Counted from the stretch's first letter, positions 1 through 8,874 are shown. The stretch is DNA of 64,000 nt from Nitrobacter sp039808345 (GCF_047824785.1 NZ_CP181167.1:3038001-3102000); one strand, 5' to 3'. Numbers and translations are program-made. Notes: generated by a model from the sequence alone, not told the origin.

Positions 1-455
1 GATGGGCGCCACGCGGGCGCAGACTTCACGCCAAGGTTCCCCACGGACGCTGGAAGACCATGACCTTCCTGGCGGCCCTGCGCCATAACCGGATCGATGC
101 GCCATGGTTCATCGAAGGGCCGATCGATGGCGTGAGCTTTCGCGCCTATGTCGAGCAGGTTCTTCTGCCCGTCCTTCGACCCGGCGATATCGTCATCCTG
201 GATAACCTTGGCAGCCACCGGAGCAAAGCAGTTCGTCAACTCATCCGCTCGGCCGGCGCCAAACTCTTCTTCCTGCCAAAATACTCGCCCGATCTGAACC
301 CGATCGAACAGGTCTTTGCCAAGCTCAAGCACCTCATCCGAAAAGCCGCCGCGCGAACCGTCGATGCGGTCTGCGCCGCAATCGGCCACGCACTCAATGC
401 CTTCACCTCCGAGGAATGTGCCAACTACCTCAAAAATTCAGGATATCGAACTTAA
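1..455 (+). CDS. IS630-family transposase, C-terminal part (cut by window start)
   Basis: The frame is open from base 3, so the gene begins upstream of the window; the first ATG seen (60) is internal. The residues read here are the end of an IS630/Tc1-mariner type DDE domain: the second catalytic Asp in VILDNLGSH and the third acidic residue in KYSPDLNPIEQVF. The stop is TAA at 453-455. Such enzymes insert at TA dinucleotides. A palindromic repeat begins about 14 bases after the stop. I cannot tell whether the full transposase is intact. Family assignment is confident from the NPIE motif. Confidence 0.85.
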   Translation, partial: WAPRGRRLHAKVPHGRWKTMTFLAALRHNRIDAPWFIEGPIDGVSFRAYVEQVLLPVLRPGDIVILDNLGSHRSKAVRQLIRSAGAKLFFLPKYSPDLNPIEQVFAKLKHLIRKAAARTVDAVCAAIGHALNAFTSEECANYLKNSGYRT

Positions 456-468
456 TGCCATCATGCTT

Positions 469-574
469 TAGAGCATTATCGCTTCTGATTGAATCAGAAG
501 CGACGCTCTATGATATTGATCTGACGCGTTTTCTTCACGCGAACCGGATTCCACTTCGCTCGAAAACGCTATAG
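469..574 (-). repeat. Interspersed palindromic repeat (GAGCGTTTTCGAGCGAAG family)
   Basis: Read on the minus strand this is a copy of the unit that recurs throughout the window: a GCGTTTTCGAGCGAAGTGG half, then TTCGCGTGAAGAAAACGCG, then a CGCTTCTGATTCAATCAGAAGCG hairpin. It lies between the IS630 fragment and the rpoH terminator. Confidence 0.85.
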
Positions 575-711
575 AGGCTGCTTCAACTGCGTTGAATCAG
601 TCTCCAAAACCAAGGCCGAGAGATTGTTGTTTGACCCGTTTCCTTGCGCGAACAGGTCACCCACCTCGCAGGAAAAACCGTTCCTGATCGCAAACAAACA
701 GGCGAACAAAC

Positions 712-740
712 AAAAAGGGCCGCCGATATCCGGCGGCCCT
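712..740 (-). terminator. Rho-independent terminator of rpoH
   Basis: Bases 716-725 and 731-740 form a perfect 10-bp GC-rich stem with a five-base loop. On the minus strand the stem is followed by a T-rich run (716-712). It sits 26 bases past the rpoH stop, the expected place. Confidence 0.9.
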
Positions 741-765
741 CATTTCCGAACAGAAGCTTCTCGCT

Positions 766-1665
766 TCAGCGGGCAGCTTCCATGGCAGCCTGTTCCTGCT
801 GCGCGATCGTCGTCTTCACGGCCGACTGCACCTTCTCGAAAGCACGAACCTCGATCTGCCTCACACGTTCGCGAGACACATTGAACTCGGCAGCGAGATC
901 TTCCAGCGTCATCGGCTCATCCGCGAGGCGTCGGGCCTCGAAGATGCGGCGCTCGCGCGGATTGAGTACGCCCATCGCGCCGGTCAAGGCTCGGCGGCGA
1001 TGATCGAACTCCTCATGCTCCGCCATGATGGCTTCCTGATTGGGCGCCTGATCGACCAGCCAGTCCTGCCATTCGCCCGCTTCGCCATCGTCACGGATCG
1101 GGGCGTTGAGCGATGCATCGCCACCGAGGCGGCGATTCATGTCGATGACATCCTGTTCCGTGACGCCGAGACGCTTGGCGATGAGCTTGACCTGATCCGG
1201 CCGCATATCGCCTTCGTCAAGCGCGGAGATCTTGCTCTTCGCCTTCCGCAGGTTGAAGAACAATTTCTTCTGGTTCGCGGTCGTGCCCATCTTCACGAGC
1301 GACCACGAGCGCAGGATGTACTCTTGTATTGAGGCCTTGATCCACCACATCGCATATGTGGCGAGGCGGAAACCCTTCTCAGGTTCAAATCGCTTTACCG
1401 CCTGCATCAGGCCGACGTTGCCTTCCGACACGACTTCCGATATCGGCAGGCCGTAGCCGCGATAGCCCATGGCGATCTTGGCCACCAGCCGAAGGTGGCT
1501 GGTCACGAGATGATGCGCCGCGTCACGGTCGTCATGTTCGCGCAAACGCTTGGCGAACATGTACTCCTCGTGCGGCTCCAGCATCGGAAACTTGCGGATT
1601 TCCGAGAGGTAACGAGAAAGTCCGTTCTCTCCGTTGAGAACCGGTAGGGTAGCAGTACGGGCCAT
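766..1665 (-). CDS. rpoH: RNA polymerase heat-shock sigma factor RpoH (sigma-32)
   Basis: Directs RNA polymerase to heat-shock and protein-folding-stress promoters. Visible: region 2 core (SEGNVGLMQAVKRFEP, then YAMWWIKASIQEYILRSWSL), the RpoH-box region QKKLFFNLRKAKSKI that contacts core polymerase and sets stability, and the region 4.2 helix-turn-helix TLEDLAAEFNVSRERVRQIE near the C terminus. The ATG at 1665 is preceded by GGAGGG at good spacing, so I prefer it to the upstream GTG at 1680. Length is about 299 residues, normal for the family. Monocistronic, with its own terminator downstream. Alphaproteobacteria often carry two rpoH copies; which paralogue this is cannot be decided here. 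Confidence 0.96.
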   Translation of the reverse strand: MARTATLPVLNGENGLSRYLSEIRKFPMLEPHEEYMFAKRLREHDDRDAAHHLVTSHLRLVAKIAMGYRGYGLPISEVVSEGNVGLMQAVKRFEPEKGFRLATYAMWWIKASIQEYILRSWSLVKMGTTANQKKLFFNLRKAKSKISALDEGDMRPDQVKLIAKRLGVTEQDVIDMNRRLGGDASLNAPIRDDGEAGEWQDWLVDQAPNQEAIMAEHEEFDHRRRALTGAMGVLNPRERRIFEARRLADEPMTLEDLAAEFNVSRERVRQIEVRAFEKVQSAVKTTIAQQEQAAMEAAR

Positions 1666-1881
1666 GGTTGCGCCCTCCACTGGTTCAGGCCCCCGACAGC
1701 GGCGAGCCCGGCAGGCAGTCTCTTGTTAAAGCCGACCACGCTGCGATGTTCCACGTTGGGTATTCAACGCAGGTGCAACATATACCAGAGATGGCCCGGA
1801 AAAAGAAGAACAAAAAGTGATTACGTTTTCGTGATCTGTTCTCAACTGTTTGTTATCACTTTTGTTTTCCGCGAAGATGCG

Positions 1882-2937
1882 TCATTCCGCCGCCGCGAGG
1901 GCCGTTTGCAGGGAAGACAGGTCCTCCGGCAGACCCGTTTCCCAGCGCAGAACCTCTTCGGTCCGGGGATGTTCAAGGACCAGAAGATACGCGTGAAGCG
2001 CCTGCCGGCCGAGAGCACTCAGCGCCGTGGCGGCTCGCGGTCCCAGATGACTGGCCTTGGTCTTGAAATGAGGTCCATAGACGTCGTCACCCATCAGCGG
2101 GTGGCCCGCATGGGCGAGATGCACCCGGATCTGGTGAGTGCGGCCGGTGGCAAGCTGGCAGGCGAGCAGAGCAGCCACCGGTTTTCCGTCCCGCCCATTG
2201 AAGACCTGCCGGACCTCCCAATGGGTGATCGCTTCCCGCCCGCCTGCCCGCACGGCCATCTTTTCGCGCGCGTAAGGGTGCCGGTCTATCGGAGCGTCGA
2301 CCGTGCCATGGGCACGGCTCGGCAGTCCCCAGACAAAAGCCAGGTAACCGCGTCGCATTGCTCCCGTGCGTCCATGATCCGCGAATTGCGCGCTCAGCGA
2401 CCTGTGGGCGGCATCATTCTTGGCGGCCACCATCAGGCCGGTGGTGTCCTTGTCCAGCCGGTGCACGATGCCGGGCCGGCAGACGCCGCCGATGCCGGAC
2501 AGACTTTCCCCGCAATGCGCAATGAGGGCGTTGACCAGCGTTCCAGCATGGTGGCCCGCGGCGGGATGAACGACCAGACCTTTCGGCTTGTTGATGACGA
2601 TGAGATCGTTGTCCTCGTAGATGATATCCAGCGCGATGGCTTCGCCTTGCGGTTTGGCCGATATTGCCGGCGGCACGCGGATTGTGATCGTATCTCCCGG
2701 AGCGACATGATAAGCGGGGTCGTGAACAGGGGCCGAGCCTTCCGTCCTCTCCGCAACAGAAGTTTTTTTCACAATACTGACGTCGCCCGCGAGAATCAGG
2801 GACTTCAGGCGTGATCGGGACAGATCGCGGCTATGAACGGCAAGGACACGATCAAGGCGTACCGACCCCTCGTCGCCGGTGACAACGATGTCCAGCCTCT
2901 GATCCGATGGTGAGCCTTTGAGAGCCGAGCCTTGCAT
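1882..2937 (-). CDS. rluD: RluA/RluD-family ribosomal pseudouridine synthase
   Basis: Isomerises uridines of 23S rRNA to pseudouridine. An N-terminal S4-like RNA-binding part (RLDRVLAVHSRDLSRSRLK) is followed by the catalytic domain with NKPKGLVVHPAAGHHAGTLV and the hallmark HRLDKDTTGLMV, whose Asp is the nucleophile, and the later GRTHQIRVHLAHAGHPLMGD. About 351 residues if it starts at the ATG read from 2937. An in-frame start at 3027 would run through the divergent gene and is less likely. The start codon shares bases with the start of the divergent gene (CATG at 2935-2938). RluD rather than RluC is inferred from overall layout. Confidence 0.9.
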   Translation of the reverse strand: MQGSALKGSPSDQRLDIVVTGDEGSVRLDRVLAVHSRDLSRSRLKSLILAGDVSIVKKTSVAERTEGSAPVHDPAYHVAPGDTITIRVPPAISAKPQGEAIALDIIYEDNDLIVINKPKGLVVHPAAGHHAGTLVNALIAHCGESLSGIGGVCRPGIVHRLDKDTTGLMVAAKNDAAHRSLSAQFADHGRTGAMRRGYLAFVWGLPSRAHGTVDAPIDRHPYAREKMAVRAGGREAITHWEVRQVFNGRDGKPVAALLACQLATGRTHQIRVHLAHAGHPLMGDDVYGPHFKTKASHLGPRAATALSALGRQALHAYLLVLEHPRTEEVLRWETGLPEDLSSLQTALAAAE

Positions 2938-3268
2938 GACCGAGCCTTTGAACCCTGAACCGACACCGGAACAGGCCGCGCTATTCGCGCGGGTGCGGCG
3001 GATGATGTTGATCGCTGGTCTGACCACGGCCCTCGCCGTGGGAGCCGTCCTTGTCGCTATCGGCTATCGCTTTTTCCGCGTCGAGGGAAGCAGGCCGGCG
3101 GCCGACGTTACCGCGACCCTGCCGAAGGATGCCAGGATCACCGCGACCGCGGTCGCGGGCGACCTGCTCGTGGTGACCCTTGATCTCGGCGGCTCCGTCC
3201 AGATCCGAACGTTCAACCTGCGCACGTTGCAGTCGGCCGGAACGCTGAATTTCGCACGCGAGCCCTGA
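2936..3268 (+). CDS. Small single-pass membrane protein, unknown function
   Basis: About 110 residues starting MTEPLNPEPTPEQ. A charged N terminus (LFARVRRMM) is followed by one hydrophobic helix (LIAGLTTALAVGAVLVAIGY) and a short soluble domain with a beta-rich look (LLVVTLDLGGSVQIRTFNL). No family recognised with certainty. Divergent from rluD, with start codons overlapping in the CATG at 2935-2938, so each gene's ribosome site lies inside the other gene. An upstream in-frame ATG exists at 2918. Function unknown. Confidence 0.7.
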   Translation: MTEPLNPEPTPEQAALFARVRRMMLIAGLTTALAVGAVLVAIGYRFFRVEGSRPAADVTATLPKDARITATAVAGDLLVVTLDLGGSVQIRTFNLRTLQSAGTLNFAREP

Positions 3269-3322
3269 TATCCAAAGGCACCTTGCGGCGCACCGATTTC
3301 GAGGTTATTGCCTTTCCGGTAC

Positions 3323-3397
3323 GCTCCCTTCGTCTAGCGGTTAGGACGCGGCCCTCTCAAGGCTGAAACAGGGGTTCGATTCCCCTAGGGAGCGCCA
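3323..3397 (+). tRNA. tRNA-Glu (anticodon CTC)
   Basis: Full cloverleaf: acceptor GCTCCCT/AGGGAGC, T arm AGGGG-TTCGATT-CCCCT, anticodon stem 3349-3353 with loop CTCTCAA, anticodon CTC at 3356-3358. The 3' CCA (3395-3397) is encoded. An integrase remnant starts about 100 bases downstream, so this tRNA is the probable attachment site of the island that follows. Confidence 0.96.
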
Positions 3398-3496
3398 AGC
3401 ATCATCTAAGCCATTGAAAAGCTGAAAACTCTAGGTAATCATAAGCTTAGAGCGGCCGCCTTGCTACACAAACGTAGCCCACAAAGGTGGTCCACA

Positions 3497-5071
3497 ATGG
3501 CGGCTTTGAGTTACATGCAGCGACGTGCATCCGGCGTCTACGAGTTTCGAAAGCGTCTGCCTGAGGCGCTGGCCGGGAAGCCCGTACCCTCTCACATGCG
3601 CGATGTCTTTCCCGATCTCGTCAATCCGAAGACCCGCTGCTTCAAGCGTGAGCTTGTTCGGTCCCTCGCAACGAAGGAGCTAAAGGAAGCCAAGCGGCGC
3701 GACCATCAGGCGGCCTTGAAGGCGACCCAATTGTTCGATGCTGCGGTGAAAGCCCTCATGCCCCCTTCCGTCGCGGTGCAACCCGTGGCGCTCGACCTCA
3801 AGCAACTTGGCGATGATATCTTTGCGGGCCTGCTCGCAGACGATGAAGCCGAGCGGATGGAAGGCGATGACCGGCGGCATCTGCAAACTCCTAAGGAGCG
3901 AGCGCAATGGCGCGACCTCGTGGACGTACCGCCTGCCACCCAAATGGGAATGTCCTCCGACCACTCTTACGCTTATGGCGAACTGCTGCCGGTGTTTGAA
4001 GACGAGTTTCGCGCAGCATACGCCCGGCGCGACCCCAAGATCGTCTACCCCGAAACCAATATCGCATTGAAGGAGCGGGGCATCTATCTGAGCAAATCCT
4101 CATCGGAGTTTCAGAAGGCGGCCCTCGTTGTCCTTGAAGCTCACGTGCGGGCCTACGAGGCAATGGGGAAGCGGCAGCGCGGCGAAATCATTCCAACCCC
4201 AGTGGTGACGAAGCAATCCACCGAGGAGTTGGGGCCTAGGCTCACAGAAGCGCTGGCATCATGGGCTGCCGGTGGTTCAGCGCACAATGCCAAGAAGCCA
4301 AACTCCAACACCGTCACTGAGGCAGAGCAAGCCGTACGGTATTTCACGGAATTGCATGGCGACTTGCGGCTTGGCGAGATTACCCGCGAGAAGGCCCGGG
4401 AGTTTCGCGATGCCGTCGCCAAGGTGCCGAGTGCGTTGCCGCGCGGCCTCCGCAAGCTCCCTCTGCCGGAGTTGCTGAAGCGGGACCTTTCCGACCGCAC
4501 ACCGCGAGCGGCTACCACTGTGAATAAGATCGTTCAGATTCTTGGTGGGATTGTCTCGCGGGCCGAGCGTGAAGGCTTCCTCGACAGGGTGCCCGGCTTT
4601 GCGAACCCCTTCGGCAAGGCCATCCGGTTTTCCATCGATGCCCACCAGACCCGGCGCAGGCACTTCGAGAAGTCCGACCTCAAAGCGATCTTCGAGTCGC
4701 CGGTTTATGCAGACAATGAACGCCCAGCTGGTGGCGGTGGCGAGGCGGCCTTCTGGTTTCCGCTGATAGGCCTTCTCTCCGGCATGCGCCTCGATGAAAT
4801 CGCGCAGTTGCGGCTATGCGATCTGCGGCAGGATGAGGATACGCAACGGTGGTATTTCGACATTGACAGGACCGGCGGGCGCTCCACGAAGACCAGTTCT
4901 TCCATCCGCCATGTGCCGCTGCATCGTGAACTGAAACGCATAGGCTTGCTGAAATACCGCGAGTCTCTGCTCAAGGGCGGTGCCAGCTTCGAAAGGGTCG
5001 CAAATGCGAGAGGTCACCTCGTGGCAGCGGCATTTGAAATCGCCCCCCGTGCCCGTCGACAGCTTGGCTAG
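3497..5071 (+). pseudogene. Truncated phage-type tyrosine integrase
   Basis: N-terminal part (MAALSYMQRRASGVYEFRKR) is typical of DUF6538-type integrases of tRNA-targeting islands. The catalytic domain is reached at LSGMRLDEIAQLRL, whose Arg is the box I residue, and a Lys-bearing strand follows (RSTKTSSSIRHVPLH). The frame then ends after GASFERVANARGHLV in unrelated sequence, so box II (HxxR) and the nucleophilic Tyr are missing and the enzyme should be inactive. The ATG at 3497 matches the family start better than the one at 3461. About 200 bases of unassigned sequence separate it from the resolvase. Remnant of an island inserted at the adjacent tRNA-Glu. Confidence 0.85.
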
Positions 5072-5271
5072 GCTTCGAGTCTCGTCGCGATGCATGGCGA
5101 CAAGTTGAGGCAGTTGGCGGGCGTACGTGTTCCGAAAACCTCTAGAAGTTTGCGCAAAGGAAGTCCCTGATTTTACGCGCTTACGCTCATAGCTTTCGAG
5201 TGTTCCGTAACCATTGCTTTTCGGACTCGCGAGATTCAGAATCGCTTCCATCTTTCACTCATTGAGGAAGC

Positions 5272-5943
5272 ATGGAGATGCATTCAAGAGGTCCATTCAC
5301 CAAGCGTGTTGCACTGTATGTTCGTGTCAGTACGACGGATCAGCACACGGGCAACCAACGCCTTGAACTTCAGGCCGTCGCAGATCGGCACGGCTGGGAG
5401 GTTACGGCGGTTTACGAGGATGCCGGTATCTCGGGAGCCAAAGGACGTAACAAACGGCCTGGCCTCGATGCGCTCATGAAGGCAGTGGCCCGACGTGAGG
5501 TGGACATGGTTGCGGCGTGGTCGGTGGACCGCTTAGGGCGATCCCTCACGGACCTACTGGATGTATTAAGGGACCTTCACGCCAAGGGCGTTGACCTCTT
5601 CCTGCATCAGCAAGGTCTCGACACATCTACACCCTCGGGCCGGGCGATGTTCCAGATGCTTGGGGTGTTCGCCGAGTTCGAACGCTCGATGATCCGAGAG
5701 CGGGTCATGGCCGGGCTTGCGAGGGCCAAGGCTGATGGCACCAAGCTAGGGCGCAAGACCATTGAGGATGCCGATGCCAAGAAGGTCCGCACCATACACA
5801 CGATGCTGGGCGAGGGCATTGGTGTGAGGCGCATCGCTCGTGACCTCGAAGTGGGAGTGGGTACCGTGCTTCGGATTTCGAATTCGCAACTATGTGCAGC
5901 AAGATACGATGGCGCGCCTTGTGTAAACCGCGCCCAGGCCTGA
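5272..5943 (+). CDS. Serine recombinase (resolvase/invertase), altered C terminus
   Basis: Site-specific recombinase of the resolvase/invertase family: YVRVSTTDQ carries the catalytic Ser, followed by GISGAKGRNKRPGLDALM, AAWSVDRLGRSL and the long E helix FAEFERSMIRERVMAGLARA. A DNA-binding HTH is present (GEGIGVRRIARDLEVGVGTV). After LRI the residues (SNSQLCAARYDG...) no longer look like the family, so the last few residues come from sequence brought in by rearrangement. GAGGAAGC before the ATG at 5272 supports the start. Probably from a Tn3-type or similar transposon, no other part of which is seen. Confidence 0.85.
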   Translation: MEMHSRGPFTKRVALYVRVSTTDQHTGNQRLELQAVADRHGWEVTAVYEDAGISGAKGRNKRPGLDALMKAVARREVDMVAAWSVDRLGRSLTDLLDVLRDLHAKGVDLFLHQQGLDTSTPSGRAMFQMLGVFAEFERSMIRERVMAGLARAKADGTKLGRKTIEDADAKKVRTIHTMLGEGIGVRRIARDLEVGVGTVLRISNSQLCAARYDGAPCVNRAQA

Positions 5944-6051
5944 TCAAAGGATATTGCGTTTGCGAGATCGACCTCAAGGATATGGTGAGGTGGTGCCGGT
6001 TTCTGAGACAGGGGCATAAGGTGGATCGCCCGATGAAAAGGACGATCCGGT

Positions 6052-6333
6052 ATGAAGACACGCAGACGATTTACGGCTGAGTTCAAGGCCAAGGTTGCGC
6101 TTGAGGCGATCCGTGGCGAGCGGACGATTTCGGAACTGGCGACAAAGCACCAGCTTCATCCGAACCAGATTACGCAGTGGAAACGGCAGGCCATCGAGAA
6201 CCTGGCCAAGACGTTCGACGACAAGGCTGCTGATGCGCAGGTCGGCCGGGAAGCCGAGGTGACCAAGCTGCACGCCAAGATTGGCCAGCTTGTCGTTGAG
6301 CGGGATTTTTTGGCCAAGGCCTTCGATCGCTGA
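6052..6333 (+). CDS. IS3-family transposase OrfA
   Basis: 93 residues. Helix-turn-helix DNA-binding domain (RRRFTAEFKAKVALEAIRG then ISELATKHQLHPNQITQWK) followed by a leucine-zipper-like helix ending VVERDFLAKAFDR. It binds the IS ends. A T TTT TTG heptamer at 6306-6312 lies in the OrfA frame exactly as needed for -1 slippage into the OrfB frame, which would give the OrfAB transposase. Confidence 0.93.
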   Translation: MKTRRRFTAEFKAKVALEAIRGERTISELATKHQLHPNQITQWKRQAIENLAKTFDDKAADAQVGREAEVTKLHAKIGQLVVERDFLAKAFDR

Positions 6334-6350
6334 GCCTGGATCGGAGGAGA

Positions 6351-7187
6351 ATGATGATTGACCCCGATCACAACCGGCTCTCGATCCGCCGCCAGTGCGA
6401 ACTGGTCTCGATCTCGCGGGCGTCGTTCTACCGACAGCCCGCCGGCGAGACGCCCGAGAACCTCGAACTGATGCGCACCATCGACGAGGCCTTCATGGAG
6501 ACGCCCTGGTATGGCTCCCGGCAGATGGCCCGGCATCTGCGGCGTCAGGGCTGGTGCGTGGGTCGCAAGCGGGTCCGGCGGCTGATGCGCAAGATCGGTC
6601 TGTCGCCGATCTACCAGGCGCCGAGAACCAGCGAGCCGCATCCGCAGCATCGCATCTATCCCTACCTGCTGCGGCACCTGGCGATCGAGCGGCCGGATCA
6701 CGTTTGGTGTGCCGATGTGACCTATATCCCGATGCGGCGCGGCTTCCTTTACCTCGTGGCCATCATGGACTGGTTCAGCCGCAAGGTCCTGGCCTGGCGG
6801 TTGTCGAACACGATGGATGCCGACTTCTGTGTTGCCGCTCTCGAAGAGGCGATCGCCTGCCATGGCAGGCCCGACATCTTCAACACCGACCAAGGCTCGC
6901 AGTTCACTAGCTTCGCCTTCACGACGACGCTGAAGGATGCCGGCATCCGCATCTCCATGGACGGGCGCGGCCGCTGGATGGACAACGTCTTCATCGAACG
7001 ACTGTGGCGCAGCCTCAAATATGAGTGCGTCTTCCTCAGCACATTCGAAACGGGAAGCCAAGCCCGCTGCGGCATCGGCTCCTGGATAGACTATTACAAC
7101 CGGCGACGCCCGCACTCGACCTTCGCCGGCAGGACGCCCGACGAAGTCCATGCTATGGCGGAAATGACGGAGCAATTGGCGGCGTAG
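6351..7187 (+). CDS. IS3-family transposase OrfB (DDE catalytic subunit)
   Basis: 278 residues from the ATG at 6351, in the -1 frame relative to OrfA. HTH_21-like start (RRQCELVSISRASFYRQ), then the rve integrase core with the DDE residues: D in VWCADVTYIPM, D in FNTDQGSQFTS and E in FIERLWRSLKYE, ending YYNRRRPHS. GGAGGAG precedes the ATG, so OrfB may also be made alone as a regulator. Full length and intact, so the element could be active. Confidence 0.94.
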   Translation: MMIDPDHNRLSIRRQCELVSISRASFYRQPAGETPENLELMRTIDEAFMETPWYGSRQMARHLRRQGWCVGRKRVRRLMRKIGLSPIYQAPRTSEPHPQHRIYPYLLRHLAIERPDHVWCADVTYIPMRRGFLYLVAIMDWFSRKVLAWRLSNTMDADFCVAALEEAIACHGRPDIFNTDQGSQFTSFAFTTTLKDAGIRISMDGRGRWMDNVFIERLWRSLKYECVFLSTFETGSQARCGIGSWIDYYNRRRPHSTFAGRTPDEVHAMAEMTEQLAA

Positions 7188-7299
7188 AAACGAACCCGAT
7201 CCACCTTAGCCAGGCCGCCAAACTGTCTCACCAAGCGGGTCCACCTCACAGCGCGATACGGGGACCACGATCCTTGCGGAAATAGACCCGTAGCCGTTT

Positions 7300-7647
7300 A
7301 TGGCGATCGCGCCATATCTCGACGTAGGGAAGCCGTGGCAGAATGTTTCCTTATACGCCAATTACATGGAAGCCTTGGAAGCTGGCCAGATTGCACCGCC
7401 CAATGCGGTGAACGTCGGGGAAGTTTTTTCCCCCTTCAAGACAACGCAATCCGAGGTCGGCGCGAAGGTCGATTTCGGCCACATTACGGCGACGCTCGCC
7501 GCCTTCACCGCTACGCGGCCGACTTACGGTCGAAATTCCGACACCTTGATCTTTGGCGAGGTCGGCAAGACTCGCTATCAAGGAATCGAGTTCACGACCT
7601 TTGGCCAAGCGCCTGAGAGTAACCGTTGCTGTTTCAGTCAAACTTGA
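7300..7647 (+). pseudogene. Fragment of a TonB-dependent siderophore receptor
   Basis: Residues such as PWQNVSLYANYMEALEAGQI, FKTTQSEVGAKVDFG, ATLAAFTATRPTYGRNSD and RYQGIEFTTFGQA match the beta-barrel of FhuA/FcuA-type outer-membrane siderophore receptors. Only about 100 of the expected 700 residues remain; both the plug and the C-terminal barrel are missing. The last residues (PESNRCCFSQT) are not receptor-like and overlap the 3' end of the permease gene on the other strand. A deletion scar in the accessory patch. Confidence 0.75.
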
Positions 7648-8674
7648 TCTTGTTGATCAAACGGTTCTGACCATCAAAATAATAGGCTTCATAAGAGACA
7701 CCTTTCAGAGCATACACTTTTTCGACATCGACTTTCCGGGCCCCGCCCCGCAAGGATTGAACGTAACGTTGCCGGTCAGGCGAAAGAGACGACAACGGAA
7801 TGATTTTCTCGAATTCCAAGCCTTCGTCGTAACTGACCTCTGCAAAATAGACCGAGGTATTCCAGGTCAATCTGGCGTTCAGTTCTTTCGCCTCGACGGT
7901 CACGTGAAGATTGGGATCATTTGCAACTTTGATATCGCCAACCGCGCTGTTCAGCACCAACACGCCGGAAATCACCATGGCGCCATATCCAGCGCGCATG
8001 AACAGTCCCCTGGATATTCCCGGCAAGGCGAACTTCATGAAAACAGAGGACAGCACAGCGGCCAGCGCGACGAGCAGGCCGATCCCTATGGTTTTCAGCT
8101 GAAATAAACCCAGCGATGCATACAGCGAGAGCTTGAGTAAATGGAGCAAGGCTTCGTTCGCGGCTCTGGTAGCGATGAGTTCCTGATTGTCCAAACCACA
8201 GCGAAAATAAAACCTGTTGAACAGGACACCTACCGCGCCAGTCAGACCAGAAATGAAGCCGGCTAAAAAGCCGACCCATCTGATCTGCCATGGTGGAACA
8301 GTGAGCGATGCGGATGAGGCAGGCTTTGATTTCTGCTTTCTAAAAAGCAAAGGAAGATTGGAAATCAGAAACAGGCCCATGCACAACTCTAGATACATCG
8401 GCTCCAGATAGCTCAGCAGCTTCGCGCCTAGAACCACTCCCACTATTGCCGTCGGCAAGAACAGCCTGGCCATATCCCAACGGATGGCATTGAAAAATAT
8501 CCAGATTCTGGAAATAGAGCTTGTTGCTGTTCCAAGGGTCAGCGCTGCCGGCACCTGGCTGATCGGAAGATAATGGCCAAGAAGCGGGATCAGCAATAAT
8601 CCGGCGCCGCCGCCACAAATGACACTAAGAGAGAACGCGATAAACGATGCGACAAAGAGAAATAAATAGATCAT
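7634..8674 (-). CDS. TSUP (TauE/SafE) permease with C-terminal soluble extension
   Basis: 346 residues. The first about 245 form a TSUP permease: an N-terminal half with FSLSVICGGGAGLLLIPLLG, and a second half with the matching GFISGLTGAVGVLFNRFYF, each preceding further membrane helices. Members export sulfite, sulfonates or other small anions. The last about 100 residues are hydrophilic (VTVEAKELNARLTWN ... YEAYYFDGQNRLINKIKFD) and unlike a normal TSUP tail. Base composition and codons are visibly AT-richer than neighbours, suggesting transfer. A short direct repeat (AAACCTTCAACAAGA, twice) lies upstream around 8725-8752. Substrate cannot be predicted. Confidence 0.85.
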   Translation of the reverse strand: MIYLFLFVASFIAFSLSVICGGGAGLLLIPLLGHYLPISQVPAALTLGTATSSISRIWIFFNAIRWDMARLFLPTAIVGVVLGAKLLSYLEPMYLELCMGLFLISNLPLLFRKQKSKPASSASLTVPPWQIRWVGFLAGFISGLTGAVGVLFNRFYFRCGLDNQELIATRAANEALLHLLKLSLYASLGLFQLKTIGIGLLVALAAVLSSVFMKFALPGISRGLFMRAGYGAMVISGVLVLNSAVGDIKVANDPNLHVTVEAKELNARLTWNTSVYFAEVSYDEGLEFEKIIPLSSLSPDRQRYVQSLRGGARKVDVEKVYALKGVSYEAYYFDGQNRLINKIKFD

Positions 8675-8874
8675 GGGATCGTCGACCTGCGGAACGTAAG
8701 TTGTACGTCAGGGGCACGAAACCTTCAACAAGACCAAACCTTCAACAAGATCATGGGTAAGGTAGGATCGGAGCCACCTTCATCCGGCGACAGGCCGGTC
8801 ACCGGACACGATGGATCGGTCATGGTGTGATCAACGCCATCGGCAGGCAGCCAGGCAAAACTGCCAGGTGACGT

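Larger units (their letters stand above)
5986..7248 (+). mobile_element. Complete IS3-family insertion sequence, 1263 bp
   Basis: Terminal inverted repeats beginning TGAGGTGG are visible at 5986 and, inverted, ending at 7248; over 26 bases they match at 21, including a second shared block TGAGACAG. Inside are orfA and orfB in the classic two-frame arrangement. The flanks (TGG left, CAG right) show no target duplication, so one flank has probably been rearranged after insertion. Left flank is past the end of the resolvase; right flank leads into a TonB-receptor fragment. Confidence 0.88.

Noticed and set aside
1723..2814. Long plus-strand open frame (363 codons) opposite rluD
   Set aside because: It is antisense to a clear rluD gene; the residues are Arg/Gly-rich without any family pattern, as expected in GC-rich DNA.
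5607..6092. Minus-strand frame containing a protein-like block (ILEVDLANAISFDQAWARFT)
   Set aside because: The block at 5890-5985 could be a scrap of another gene brought in by rearrangement, but it is too short to name; the rest is antisense to the resolvase and IS3 end.
5986..7248. Target-site duplication of the IS3 element
   Set aside because: Bases flanking the two ends (TGG and CAG) do not match in any 3-5 base register.
3370..8750. Second copy of the tRNA-Glu 3' end as an island attR
   Set aside because: I could not find the GGTTCGATTCCCCTAGGG segment again in the patch, so the far boundary is unmarked.
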